From the NCBI GenBank assembly GCA_003246205.1, contig QKBC01000021.1:1-64000 (forward strand): a stretch of DNA of 64,000 nucleotides, in the 5' to 3' direction. Source of the stretch: Flavobacterium haoranii. Lineage in GTDB: Bacteria > Bacteroidota > Bacteroidia > Flavobacteriales > Flavobacteriaceae. The stretch's first letter is position 1. Each line of letters opens with the position of its first letter. Of the stretch, positions 43,464 to 52,840 are shown in pieces. Under the pieces are notes generated by a model. It did not search any database, was not told the origin of the DNA, and was given only the letters and a program-made list of their open reading frames with translations. A program made the position numbers and the translations under genes.

Positions 43464-46232
43464 TTATTCAACAACAATTTTCTTAGTTACTTTTCTAGCA
43501 CCATCCTCAATTGTCACCAAATAAATTCCAGCTTGAGCATTGTTTAACTGGATAGACTCATTAACTAAACCATTTGCCTGAATCTGTTTCCCCAAAATCA
43601 ATCTTCCTCTTATATCATAAACATTTACAGACACTTCGTCTGAAACAGCAGTCAACTGTAAATTAAACGAACCATTGTTAGGGTTTGGATAAATTACAAA
43701 ATCATTAGTTTCAAAAGTATCAGTTGCTAAAACTGGTACTAATTCTGAATGGCATAAGTTCAATGTAACTTCTTCTATTGTCCCTGTAGTACCATCTCCT
43801 ACATTTATATCTGTAATGAAAAATATCCAATCTCCTGCTGAACTATTTCCATTAAAACCTGTAAATGTATCCAGAGGTGTAGTTGCCACTCCACTTGTTG
43901 TATTACTACAATTTACAGCTGATCCTTCAGAATCATACATTAGATCAATATTTGCACTACCCGAACAAGAACCAGAACTCATTCTTGTAACACCAGAAGC
44001 CGCCCAAGGAGGTCTAATTCCATAGTACAAATCTCCAACATTAGAATGTATAAGCACTGGATTAATATTAACATCAGTCAAGGTAAAAGAATCATCCACA
44101 GTCAACGCATACCCAGCATACTGAATATCACTTTCCGGTATCGCATAGCTACCAAAGTTAAATGTATAATCATCACAAATATTTTGAGTTTGATAAGTAT
44201 AATTTCCTATTGCAATATTTTTCAAGTTAACATTAAAGAATATATTCCCTGAAGCTTTTACCATAACTCTACAATTAGCTGCCGTTACATTAGGAACAGT
44301 GATGGTTTCTGATCCGTCATTTGCTGTCGCAGAAACTAGAGTTGTTCCCCAAGTTTGCCCACCATCTGTTGACAACAAAATATCCACATCAACTCCGCCA
44401 CTGATCGTGTTTGTATTATTAACTGTCCACGTAATAGTTTCCGTTGTTCCCGGTGTCCAAACCAAATTATCTGTATTTTGAGAAGTTACAGTTAGCGGTC
44501 CCTTAGATCCATCTACTGTCACAATCATATTATCATATCCTGTTTGCCCTTGCCCCGCAACATTATCTCTAGCTGTTAACCTAAAGTTTAATGTTCTAGA
44601 CACCGAACTTAAAGCCTCTACTAAAATAGCATTTCCTTGAGTCGTTGTTAAACCATTTAAAACAGAAGTCATATTAGGAAAGTATCTTATTGGTGAATTT
44701 GTAGGATCATAAGACCTCCAATTAGGTCCTGATGCTTTTGTTTCAGAAGCAGCAGAATTAGCACCAGTTAAAACAGAACTTGAATTATCATACTGTTCCC
44801 AACAATACGTTAAATTACCCCCACCAACATCAGTTGCTGAACCAGTCAACATAAAAGGGGTACTTTTCGGAATTGTGTAATCATTACCAGCATTAACAAC
44901 AGGAGCCCCATGAGTTATTGCTACTGAAGTAGGACACGTTTTTGTTACCATATTACTTTGTACTTGAGCAATACTTACAGCATGAAAGTAATCGTCTGAA
45001 TGTGATTGAACATCTTGAGAAGTAATCCCCGCATATCCCATAATGGTTGAACCAGAACCTACTTCCATATTAGCCCCTGACCCTTCATAACTCATAGAAA
45101 AAGTATGATTTGCACCAAATTGATGTCCCATTTCGTGAGCTACATAATCAATATCAAAATTATCTCCAGAAGGAATTCCATCAGCAGGAGAAGTAAATCC
45201 ACTTCCTTTATTCTCATCATTCGGATTAGACGTATCGTTAACACATACACATCCTATACACCCTGCGTTTCCTCCGCCCCCTGATGCTCCAAATAAATGA
45301 CCAATATCATAAGCTGCATTATTTGCTGCTAAAGAAGTTGACGGCCCAGTCAACCGTGAACTCAAAGTGTTTTGAAGTTCTGTATTCCAAGCACCAGCAG
45401 CACCAGCGGCAGCATCAGAATAAGGATCGATAGCAGCATTATAATAAATAACATTAGTAGATTGAGAAACGATATTCATATGAATAGCAAAATCATTTTC
45501 AAAAACTCCGTTTACCCTTGTCATGGTTGCATTAAATGCAGCCAATACTAAAGATACATTTGCAGAACTTGTTGCTCCAAAATAATTTGCATATTCTGCA
45601 GTACAAGATAATGCTAATCTAAAAGTCAACAATTGGCCTGAACTTGATCTACCTGTTTCAGAAAATTTATCTGAAAAATCTGAAGTTAAAACTTGCTCTT
45701 GCGTAGAACATGTGAATGGCAATTTCCCTTTTGCACGTCCAGAACTATATATAGCATAAACATCACCGTTTTTAGAAATCGGTTCTATAAATTCATTTCT
45801 TTTTTCTGTTCTAAAAATTACACCTTGAATCCCTTTTGGATCCAAACTCAAGCGTAATCTTGCAAATTTATCATCAATCCCCTCTCCAACATAAGATCTG
45901 ATCTCAGGAAATTGTGACTGCAAATCTGAATCAAAATTTGAAGCTTCATATATTCTAAACTTCTCTAAATTACCTGATGCATTGGGTATTTCAACGATAA
46001 TTGTTGAATAATCACCTGAATTCCTTTCCGGGGCAGATAAAAGTGATTTTGCCATACTTGACAAATCAAGACTTCTTGTCTTATAGCTAGTAGGAAAGCT
46101 TACTCGCTGAACTGTATTTCTTTTTTCAAACGATTCGTTTTTTACATCTGACCAAACCTTACCGGTTTGACCATAGGAAACTTGTAAAAAAACAAATGAG
46201 CTGAAAAATGAAAATAGTAATGTTTTTTTCAT
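43464..46232 (-). CDS. secreted reprolysin-like zinc metalloprotease with T9SS type A sorting domain (paralogue 1)
   Basis: 922 residues. Signal peptide (1-21); a propeptide-like region (about 25-200) with RNEFIEPISKNGDVYAIY; a metzincin-like protease domain (about 200-435) with zinc motif HEMGHQFGANH (H366, E367, H370, H376) and the following M-G-Y-A-G Met-turn; beta-sandwich linkers (about 440-680); a P-domain-like region (about 685-830); and a type A sorting domain (about 845-922: VIYPNPNNGSFNLQL, VYDIRGRLI, QAGIYLVTIEDG). It is exported by T9SS and processed. Its neighbour is a close paralogue whose P-domain region differs. Confidence 0.93.
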   Translation of the reverse strand: MKKTLLFSFFSSFVFLQVSYGQTGKVWSDVKNESFEKRNTVQRVSFPTSYKTRSLDLSSMAKSLLSAPERNSGDYSTIIVEIPNASGNLEKFRIYEASNFDSDLQSQFPEIRSYVGEGIDDKFARLRLSLDPKGIQGVIFRTEKRNEFIEPISKNGDVYAIYSSGRAKGKLPFTCSTQEQVLTSDFSDKFSETGRSSSGQLLTFRLALSCTAEYANYFGATSSANVSLVLAAFNATMTRVNGVFENDFAIHMNIVSQSTNVIYYNAAIDPYSDAAAGAAGAWNTELQNTLSSRLTGPSTSLAANNAAYDIGHLFGASGGGGNAGCIGCVCVNDTSNPNDENKGSGFTSPADGIPSGDNFDIDYVAHEMGHQFGANHTFSMSYEGSGANMEVGSGSTIMGYAGITSQDVQSHSDDYFHAVSIAQVQSNMVTKTCPTSVAITHGAPVVNAGNDYTIPKSTPFMLTGSATDVGGGNLTYCWEQYDNSSSVLTGANSAASETKASGPNWRSYDPTNSPIRYFPNMTSVLNGLTTTQGNAILVEALSSVSRTLNFRLTARDNVAGQGQTGYDNMIVTVDGSKGPLTVTSQNTDNLVWTPGTTETITWTVNNTNTISGGVDVDILLSTDGGQTWGTTLVSATANDGSETITVPNVTAANCRVMVKASGNIFFNVNLKNIAIGNYTYQTQNICDDYTFNFGSYAIPESDIQYAGYALTVDDSFTLTDVNINPVLIHSNVGDLYYGIRPPWAASGVTRMSSGSCSGSANIDLMYDSEGSAVNCSNTTSGVATTPLDTFTGFNGNSSAGDWIFFITDINVGDGTTGTIEEVTLNLCHSELVPVLATDTFETNDFVIYPNPNNGSFNLQLTAVSDEVSVNVYDIRGRLILGKQIQANGLVNESIQLNNAQAGIYLVTIEDGARKVTKKIVVE

Positions 46233-46258
46233 TTTTTATTAACAATTTGGTTAAGCCA

Positions 46259-46266
46259 CAAATATA
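46259..46266 (-). promoter_or_regulatory. -7 element of metalloprotease paralogue 1
   Basis: Minus strand TATATTTG, 27 bases upstream of ATG 46232. The identical box stands before paralogue 2, so the promoter was duplicated with the gene. Confidence 0.6.
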
Positions 46267-46305
46267 AAAAAACAAGGGAGATGTTTAACGTCTCCCTTGT
46301 TTTTT
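46267..46305. terminator. terminator between the metalloprotease paralogues
   Basis: Arms AAAAACAAGGGAGA / TCTCCCTTGTTTTT with a nine-base loop. It abuts the -7 box of paralogue 1, ending the paralogue 2 transcript immediately before the next promoter. Confidence 0.88.
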
Positions 46306-46328
46306 AACATTAATATAAATAATATGCT

Positions 46329-49055
46329 TTACTCAACTATTATTTTCTTAGTTACTTTTCTTCCTCCATCTTCAATCGTAACTAAATAAATTCCCGCTTG
46401 AGCATTTGACAACTGAATAGATTCATTTATCAATCCATTAGCCGGAATTTGTTTATTTAATATCAATCTACCTCTTATATCATTAACTCTTACAGAAACA
46501 TTGTTAGATACTGCAGTCAACTGTAAATTAAACGAGCCATTATTAGGATTTGGATAAATTACAAAATCATCAGAACCAAAAGTTTTAGTTGATAAAGTAG
46601 CTGTTTGTGTACAAACTTCTATAGACCAAGAATTAATCTGTCCTGTATCAGCATTGTAAAAATCTGCTGTATATAAAGTCCATGTCCCGTTTGAATCTAA
46701 TCCATTAAAAACAGACAACGGATTAGAAGGAGAAAAGGTTCCCGTCATGTTAGCAACACATGTAAATGTAGGCGAACCATCACTCAAAGTAACATTAAAA
46801 TTATCATTACCTGAACAAGCTCTATCCCAAACTATATCATACGTACTTCCATCAGGGTGATCAACCTCAATCACTAAATCATTCGGCCATGTATGAGTAA
46901 CATCCAAGCTAACATTCACATCTGAAATAGTCCCCGTAACAGGTACATTTATCGTATTAGAAACAACAGCTCCAGGAGAATTTGCTCCTGTACCATCAGG
47001 AATAACTAATGGGGTACTATTAGTATATGTATTACAAGTTGTAGAAACCACATACCCTACTGCAAAATCTTCTGCATTAACATTAAAGAAAATATTATTA
47101 CTTGCCTTAACCATCAATCTACAAAAAGGAGCAGCCGTAGCAGGCATTGTTACTACTTCAGAACCGTCATTAGGTGTATTTGCTAATAATGTAGTCCAAG
47201 TAGTCCCTCCATCTGTAGTAATTAAAATATCAACATTTGCTCCTCCCGTTATAGTATTCGTACTATTAACTGTCCAAGTTACAGTTTGAACAGAACTCAC
47301 ATCATAAGAAATCCCAGTTGTATTTTGAGAAGTAACAGTTAAAGGACCTTTTGTTGCATCTACTGTCACAACCATATTATCATATCCTGTTTGTCCTTGC
47401 CCCGCAACATTATCTCTAACCGTTAATCTAAAGTTTAAAGTTCTTGCAACAGAACTTAATGCCTCAACCACAATTCCCGCTCCTTGAGTGGTTGTAGAAC
47501 CAGCAAAAACAGAATTTAAGTTAGGTAAATACCTAGTTGGAGAAGATGTAGGATTATAAGATCTCCAGTTTGCACCAGCAGCTTTAGTTTCTGAAGCGAC
47601 ACTATTTGATCCTGTATACCCAGTTGTTGAAGTAACTACATCCATTTGCTCCCAACAATAGGTTAAACTCCCTCCGCCTGCATCTGTTGCAGAACCAGTT
47701 AACATAAATGGGGTACTTTTTGGAATAGTATAGTCTAAACCTGCATTAACAACTGGTGCACCATGAGTAATACTTGTTACTGTAGGACAACTTTTGGTTA
47801 CCATATTTGCTTGTACTTGAGCAATACTTCCTGCATGAAAATAATCATCAGAATGCATTTGAACATTTTGATTTGTAATACCAGCATATCCCATAATTGT
47901 AGAACCAGATCCGATTTCATACTGATAGCTCGCCAAAAGAGTCCCTGCCATGTTACCTTCACCTGAAAAAGTGAATGTATGATTAGCTCCAAATTGATGT
48001 CCCATTTCATGAGCCACATAATCTATATCAAAATTATCTCCTTCCGGAATAGCATCTGCCGGCGATGTAATTCCACTTCCTTTTTGTCCGTTAACACAAA
48101 CACAACCTATACATCCTGCATTACCTCCACCTCCTGAAGCTCCAAATAAGTGCCCAATATCATAATTAGCTTCTCCTATAACAGAAGTCAACGTTGACTG
48201 CAATTCAGAATTCCAGTTATTCATACTAGATGCATCAGAATAAGGATCGGTAGAAGGATTATAATAAATCACATTGGCAGTATTGGCAATCATTGTCATA
48301 TGAATTGCAAAATCTTTTTCAAAAACTCCGTTTACACGAGTCATTGTCGTATTAAATGCAGCCAAAACCAATGAAACTTGAGCAGAGCTTGTTGCTCCAA
48401 AATAGTTTGCATACTCAGCTGTACAAGACAATGCTAATCTAAAATCCAATAACTCACCTGCACTAGAACGCCCAGCCTCATTAAGTCTATCACTTAAATC
48501 TGTGGCCAAAGATTGTTCAGGCGTAGAACAAGTAAAAGGTAACTTTCCTTTATTTCTTGATGAATTATAAACCACATACACTTTACCGTCAGTAGAATAT
48601 GGTTCTAAAAATTCATTTCTCTTGTCGGCTCTAAATACCATAGATTGAATACCACTAGGGTCAATACTCAATCTAACTTGAGCATACTTATCTTCAATAC
48701 CTTCTCCGACATACGATCTAATACCTGGAAACTGCGCTTGTAAAGCTGAATCAAAGTTTGATGCTTCGTACATTCTAAAGTGCTCTAATTCTCCTTTAGA
48801 ATTAGGCAAAGCAATAATTACATTAGATTTTTCTCCGTTAATTCTACCAGGAACATTAGATAAAGCATTTTTCAAAACACCATAATCTAACTGAATCAAC
48901 TTGAAGTTAGCCGGAAAACTTTGACGACTAACTGAATTAACAACCTGAAAATCTCGATTTTTTACATCACTCCAAGCTTTTTCTGTCTGAGAGTACCCCA
49001 AAACACTAAAAGCAAAAATTCCGAGTGACAATAGTACTGTTTTTTTCATATTCAT
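46329..49055 (-). CDS. secreted reprolysin-like zinc metalloprotease with T9SS type A sorting domain (paralogue 2)
   Basis: 908 residues from ATG 49055 (MNMKKTVLLS). An in-frame TTG at 49085 lies inside the -7 box and is rejected; ATG 49049 is the other option. Same layout as paralogue 1: propeptide (RNEFLEPYSTDGKVYVVY), protease with HEMGHQFGANH starting at H349, beta linkers, P domain (about 670-815) and type A sorting domain. The P domain is canonical, with ISDVNVSLDVTHTWPNDLVIEVDHPDG and NGTWTLYTADFYNADTGQINSW. The protease and sorting domains are very similar to paralogue 1. Confidence 0.93.
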   Translation of the reverse strand: MNMKKTVLLSLGIFAFSVLGYSQTEKAWSDVKNRDFQVVNSVSRQSFPANFKLIQLDYGVLKNALSNVPGRINGEKSNVIIALPNSKGELEHFRMYEASNFDSALQAQFPGIRSYVGEGIEDKYAQVRLSIDPSGIQSMVFRADKRNEFLEPYSTDGKVYVVYNSSRNKGKLPFTCSTPEQSLATDLSDRLNEAGRSSAGELLDFRLALSCTAEYANYFGATSSAQVSLVLAAFNTTMTRVNGVFEKDFAIHMTMIANTANVIYYNPSTDPYSDASSMNNWNSELQSTLTSVIGEANYDIGHLFGASGGGGNAGCIGCVCVNGQKGSGITSPADAIPEGDNFDIDYVAHEMGHQFGANHTFTFSGEGNMAGTLLASYQYEIGSGSTIMGYAGITNQNVQMHSDDYFHAGSIAQVQANMVTKSCPTVTSITHGAPVVNAGLDYTIPKSTPFMLTGSATDAGGGSLTYCWEQMDVVTSTTGYTGSNSVASETKAAGANWRSYNPTSSPTRYLPNLNSVFAGSTTTQGAGIVVEALSSVARTLNFRLTVRDNVAGQGQTGYDNMVVTVDATKGPLTVTSQNTTGISYDVSSVQTVTWTVNSTNTITGGANVDILITTDGGTTWTTLLANTPNDGSEVVTMPATAAPFCRLMVKASNNIFFNVNAEDFAVGYVVSTTCNTYTNSTPLVIPDGTGANSPGAVVSNTINVPVTGTISDVNVSLDVTHTWPNDLVIEVDHPDGSTYDIVWDRACSGNDNFNVTLSDGSPTFTCVANMTGTFSPSNPLSVFNGLDSNGTWTLYTADFYNADTGQINSWSIEVCTQTATLSTKTFGSDDFVIYPNPNNGSFNLQLTAVSNNVSVRVNDIRGRLILNKQIPANGLINESIQLSNAQAGIYLVTIEDGGRKVTKKIIVE

Positions 49056-49082
49056 TCTTTTACAAATAGATTGGTTAACAAG

Positions 49083-49090
49083 CAAATATA
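49083..49090 (-). promoter_or_regulatory. -7 element of metalloprotease paralogue 2
   Basis: Minus strand TATATTTG, 28 bases upstream of ATG 49055. It excludes the upstream TTG start that overlaps it. Confidence 0.6.
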
Positions 49091-49191
49091 TAAATTAATT
49101 TTACTTTTACAAAAATTTAACATTTATTTTGTTTTTTGTTTATTTTTTCAAAAAAAACTATTCTTTTCCATACGAAAATCTGCAGTTATAT

Positions 49192-49199
49192 TATTTTTG
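49192..49199 (+). promoter_or_regulatory. -7 element of ribF
   Basis: TATTTTTG, 18 bases before the TTG at 49217. It lies inside the upstream-extended reading frame and so argues for the shorter protein. Confidence 0.55.
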
Positions 49200-49216
49200 T
49201 TATAAAATTTCAAGTT

Positions 49217-50164
49217 TTGAAAACAGTACAAGGAATCGACCATTATAAATCTTCTGATAAAAGAACAATTTTAACCCTCGGAACATTTGACGGTGTTCAT
49301 GTTGGTCATCAATCTATAATTGAAAAAGTAGTAACTGAAGGTAAAAAACGAAACTTAGAAAGCATTGTGCTAACTTTTTTTCCACATCCCAGAATGGTTT
49401 TACAACAAGACGATTCTCTTAGGCTTTTAAATACTATTGAAGAAAAAGGAGAACTATTGGAAATATTAGGTTTAGACACACTAATTGTTCATCCTTTTAG
49501 TCAGGAATTTTCCAGACTTACAGCAGAAGAATTCGTAAAAAATATTCTGGTCGACAAACTAAATATTGCTAAAATTATTATTGGTTACGATCATAGATTC
49601 GGAAGAAATAGAACAGCAACCATAGATGATTTAGTAACTTTCGGAAAAGAATATAATTTTGAGGTGGAACAAATTTCTGCCGAAATAATAGACAACAATT
49701 CGGTAAGCTCTACAAAAATCAGGAAAGCACTGGAAAACGGAGAAATTGGTTTAGCGAATTCCTACTTAGGTTATTCTTATTTTATAACAGGAACTGTAAT
49801 TAAAGGACAACAACTGGGTCGCAAGATTAACTTCCCTACCGCTAATATCAGTATCAAAGAAAAATACAAATTGATTCCTAAAATCGGAGTTTATATTGTT
49901 CAATGTAGCGTTGATGATCTAACTTATAACGGAATGATGAGCATTGGCTTTAATCCAACTGTAAATGAAAATAAAACTGTAAATCTGGAAGTTAATCTTT
50001 TTGATTTTAACGAAGATATCTATGATAAAAAAATAAGGGTCACTTTTTTAAAAAGGATACGTGACGAAGAAAAGTTCGATTCAATAGATGCATTAAAAAA
50101 CCAATTGGAAAAAGACAAACATTACAGCTTAAACTATTTTTCCTTTGAAAGAGAAAATCTATAA
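49217..50164 (+). CDS. ribF: bifunctional riboflavin kinase / FAD synthetase
   Basis: 315 residues from TTG 49217. The frame is open back to 49136, but that start precedes the -7 box and adds a hydrophobic tail foreign to the family. The FMN adenylyltransferase domain (about 1-165) has LTLGTFDGVHVGHQSII, VLTFFPHPRMVL and IIGYDHRFGRNR. The riboflavin kinase domain (about 185-312) has GTVIKGQQLGRKINFPTANI and GMMSIGFNPTVN. It makes FMN and FAD. Length fits RibF. Confidence 0.94.
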   Translation: MKTVQGIDHYKSSDKRTILTLGTFDGVHVGHQSIIEKVVTEGKKRNLESIVLTFFPHPRMVLQQDDSLRLLNTIEEKGELLEILGLDTLIVHPFSQEFSRLTAEEFVKNILVDKLNIAKIIIGYDHRFGRNRTATIDDLVTFGKEYNFEVEQISAEIIDNNSVSSTKIRKALENGEIGLANSYLGYSYFITGTVIKGQQLGRKINFPTANISIKEKYKLIPKIGVYIVQCSVDDLTYNGMMSIGFNPTVNENKTVNLEVNLFDFNEDIYDKKIRVTFLKRIRDEEKFDSIDALKNQLEKDKHYSLNYFSFERENL

Positions 50165-50245
50165 TCAAATCAAAAATATTCCGATAAAAACATCCTGTTT
50201 ATTATAGATTTCAAAAATGGGATTAACGCCCTACTTTAGTTAACT

Positions 50246-50341
50246 TCCGATTATGATATAGCAAAAGCTAAACGGAATTATTTTTTCCGCAATGAATGGA
50301 TTTTACTACATGAAGCGAATAAAGTTTTCTTAAAAGAATAA
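50246..50341 (+). pseudogene. possible gene remnant in the ribF-cupin gap
   Basis: The 226-base gap 50165-50390 contains an open stretch coding about 31 residues (SDYDIAKAKRNYFFRNEWIL then HEANKVFLKE) with protein-like composition, closed by TAA. It is cut off upstream by an in-frame TAG with no start codon. It could be the tail of a decayed gene. No family was recognised and chance cannot be excluded. Confidence 0.25.
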
Positions 50342-50360
50342 AAAACTCATAACACTTTAA

Positions 50361-50368
50361 TAACTTTG
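50361..50368 (+). promoter_or_regulatory. -7 element of the cupin-like gene
   Basis: TAACTTTG followed by CAGTC, 22 bases before ATG 50391. Confidence 0.65.
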
Positions 50369-50390
50369 CAGTCTAATTTTTTGATGAATT

Positions 50391-51254
50391 ATGGGACAGT
50401 TTCAATTAACTCCAATTGAACGTGTAAAGAATATTTCTAAAGAAGATTTTTACAATAACTACTTTAAAAAACAAAAACCAGTAGTGATTGAAGGCCTTAC
50501 CAATGATTGGCCTGCCTATGAAAAATGGAATTTAAACTATATCAAAGAAATTGCAGGTGATAAAATTGTGCCTTTATATGATGACCGGCCTGTTTCTCAC
50601 GAAGATGGTTTTAATGAAGCTCACGCTAAAATGAAAATGAGCGATTACATCGACTTATTACAATCAAAACCTACAGATTATCGCATTTTTTTGTACAACC
50701 TGATGAAAGAAGTCCCGCAGCTTCAAAATGACTTTAAATGGCCTGATATTGGATTACGATTAGTCAAACAACTTCCGATGTTGTTCTTCGGCGGCGAAAA
50801 CTCTAAAGTTTTCATGCACTTTGATATTGATTATTCCAACATTCTGCATTTTCATTTTCACGGTAAAAAACAATGTATTTTATTCGACCCGAAACAAACA
50901 CCTTACATGTATAAAATTCCTCATTCTTTAATTTCAAGAGAAGATATTGACTTTGACAATCCGGATTTTGAAAAATTTCCGGCACTTCAAAAGGCAAACG
51001 GATTAATCTGTGAGCTTAATCATGGAGATGTTTTATTCATGCCGGAAGGATTTTGGCATTATATGAAGTATCTTACTCCGGGGTTTTCTATGAGTTTACG
51101 GGCATTCCCTAGTAAACCAAGTAACTTATTAAAGGCCGCCTATAATGTTTTTATCATGCGTCATTATGACAGTTTTATGCGCAAAAGAAAAGGACAAGCC
51201 TGGATTGATTATAAAAATGAGAAAGCAATAGCTGATACTCATAAAAACATATAA
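50391..51254 (+). CDS. cupin-like (JmjC-type) oxygenase family protein
   Basis: 287 residues of the Cupin_8 family of Fe(II)/2-oxoglutarate-type proteins. The N-terminal segment KQKPVVIEGLTNDWPAYEKW is typical of FIH/JMJD-like enzymes. The facial triad can be read as H143-x-D145 (FMHFDIDYSN) and H223 (PEGFWHYM). HFHFHGKKQCILFDP (152-166) contains the conserved Lys that usually binds 2-oxoglutarate. Substrate is unknown; relatives hydroxylate proteins. It stands alone between its own promoter and a terminator. Confidence 0.88.
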   Translation: MGQFQLTPIERVKNISKEDFYNNYFKKQKPVVIEGLTNDWPAYEKWNLNYIKEIAGDKIVPLYDDRPVSHEDGFNEAHAKMKMSDYIDLLQSKPTDYRIFLYNLMKEVPQLQNDFKWPDIGLRLVKQLPMLFFGGENSKVFMHFDIDYSNILHFHFHGKKQCILFDPKQTPYMYKIPHSLISREDIDFDNPDFEKFPALQKANGLICELNHGDVLFMPEGFWHYMKYLTPGFSMSLRAFPSKPSNLLKAAYNVFIMRHYDSFMRKRKGQAWIDYKNEKAIADTHKNI

Positions 51255-51255
51255 A

Positions 51256-51281
51256 AAAAGCGACATAAAATTGTCGCTTTT
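51256..51281. terminator. bidirectional terminator
   Basis: AAAAGCGACA / TGTCGCTTTT, loop TAAAAT, between the convergent cupin and M20 peptidase genes. Confidence 0.88.
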
Positions 51282-51283
51282 TT

Positions 51284-52675
51284 TTATTTTGTACTCAATT
51301 CTGCAAAATATTTATAGAACAACGGAATAGTTTCAATTCCTTTCAAATAATTGAAAACTCCAAAATGTTCATTCGGCGAATGAATAGCATCACTATCCAA
51401 ACCAAACCCCATCATAATCGTTTTACTTTTCAGTTCTTTTTCAAACAGAGCAACAATTGGAATACTACCACCTGAACGAACCGGTATTGGCACAATTCCA
51501 AAAGAATCTGTATATGCTTTTGAAGCTGCCTGATAACCGATTGAATCTATGGGCGTAACATATCCTTGACCTCCGTGATGTGGTGTAACCTTAACTTTAA
51601 CAGCTTTTGGAGCAATACTTTCAAAATGCTTGGTAAACAACTCCGTGATTTCTTCCCAATCTTGATTAGGTACTAAACGCATCGAAATTTTAGCATAAGC
51701 TTTACTCGGAATTACGGTTTTAGCTCCTTCACCTGTATAACCACCCCAAATTCCGTTAACATCTAAAGTTGGACGAATAGAATTTCTTTCGTTTGTAACA
51801 TACCCTGTTTCCCCATAAACATCTTCGATAGCTAATGCTCGTTTATAATTTTCTAAAGAAAACGGAGCTTTAGCCATTTCGGCTCTTTCTTCTGCTGAAA
51901 GTTCCTCTACTTTATCATAAAATCCGGGAATAGTAATATGATTATTTTCATCATGTAGCGAAGCAATCATTTTTGCTAAAATATTAATCGGATTGGCAAC
52001 TGCTCCACCATACAAACCGGAATGCAGATCTCTATTAGGTCCGGTTACTTCTACTTCTACATAACTTAAACCTCTTAAACCGGTAGTTATTGAGGGCTGG
52101 GTATTAGAAATCATTCCTGTATCAGAGATTAAAATAACGTCATTCGCTAATTTTTCCTGATTTTGTTCCACAAACCAACCCAAGCTTTTAGAGCCTACTT
52201 CCTCTTCTCCTTCAATCATAAACTTAACATTACATGGAAGAGTATTGTTTTTCATCATGTATTCGAAAGCTTTAACGTGCATATACATTTGCCCTTTATC
52301 ATCACAAGCTCCTCTGGCAAATATAGCTCCTTCAGGATGGATCTCGGTAGCTTTTATAACCGGTTCGAAAGGAGGAGAAGTCCACAAATCTACCGGATCA
52401 GGTGGTTGTACATCATAATGACCATACACTAAAACTGTTGGTAAATCTTTATCAACAATTTTTTCTCCGTAAACGATAGGATAACCCGGAGTTTCACACA
52501 ACTCTACCGTACCACATCCGGCTTCTTCTAATCTTCTTTTCACTTCTTCAGCTGTAGTCATTACATCATGTGCATAGGCACTATCAGCACTAACCGAAGG
52601 TATTTTCAATAAATCAATTAATTCATTTAAAAAACGTTCTTTGTTTTCCTGAACGTACTGCTTTATATTTTCCAT
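51284..52675 (-). CDS. M20 family dipeptidase
   Basis: 463-residue zinc peptidase of the M20 (carnosinase/CNDP-like) group. Metal-binding motifs: YGHYDVQPP (84-92; H86, D88), ARGACDDKGQ (bridging Asp), IEGEEEVGS (catalytic Glu and ligand), and a C-terminal His (DAIHSPNEHF). The dimerisation domain lies in the middle (about 205-370, DLHSGLYGGAVANP). No signal peptide, so it is cytoplasmic and likely degrades dipeptides. Substrate preference is not readable. Confidence 0.93.
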   Translation of the reverse strand: MENIKQYVQENKERFLNELIDLLKIPSVSADSAYAHDVMTTAEEVKRRLEEAGCGTVELCETPGYPIVYGEKIVDKDLPTVLVYGHYDVQPPDPVDLWTSPPFEPVIKATEIHPEGAIFARGACDDKGQMYMHVKAFEYMMKNNTLPCNVKFMIEGEEEVGSKSLGWFVEQNQEKLANDVILISDTGMISNTQPSITTGLRGLSYVEVEVTGPNRDLHSGLYGGAVANPINILAKMIASLHDENNHITIPGFYDKVEELSAEERAEMAKAPFSLENYKRALAIEDVYGETGYVTNERNSIRPTLDVNGIWGGYTGEGAKTVIPSKAYAKISMRLVPNQDWEEITELFTKHFESIAPKAVKVKVTPHHGGQGYVTPIDSIGYQAASKAYTDSFGIVPIPVRSGGSIPIVALFEKELKSKTIMMGFGLDSDAIHSPNEHFGVFNYLKGIETIPLFYKYFAELSTK

Positions 52676-52695
52676 TCTTCTATTTTGAATATTTT

Positions 52696-52703
52696 CAAAA
52701 ATA
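52696..52703 (-). promoter_or_regulatory. -7 element of the M20 dipeptidase gene
   Basis: Minus strand TATTTTTG, 21 bases upstream of the ATG at 52675. Confidence 0.55.
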
Positions 52704-52793
52704 CAAAATTGTTTTAATAGTAAATTCTTAAAAATTGTTATAAAAACAAGGATTATTATTTACAAAACTCAAAAACAACTTTTTAGTAAATAA

Positions 52794-52821
52794 AAAAAGC
52801 GACAGAAATCTGTCGCTTTTT
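52794..52821 (-). terminator. terminator of the 1508-residue secreted protein gene
   Basis: AAAAAGCGACAGA / TCTGTCGCTTTTT with an AA loop, 20 bases past the stop codon on the minus strand. Its GCGACA core resembles the terminator at 51256-51281. Confidence 0.88.
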
Positions 52822-52840
52822 AATGAATTTATTACTGTAA

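Noticed and set aside
49056..49085. TTG-started extension of metalloprotease paralogue 2
   Set aside because: The TTG falls in the -7 box, and the extra residues would precede a normal signal peptide.
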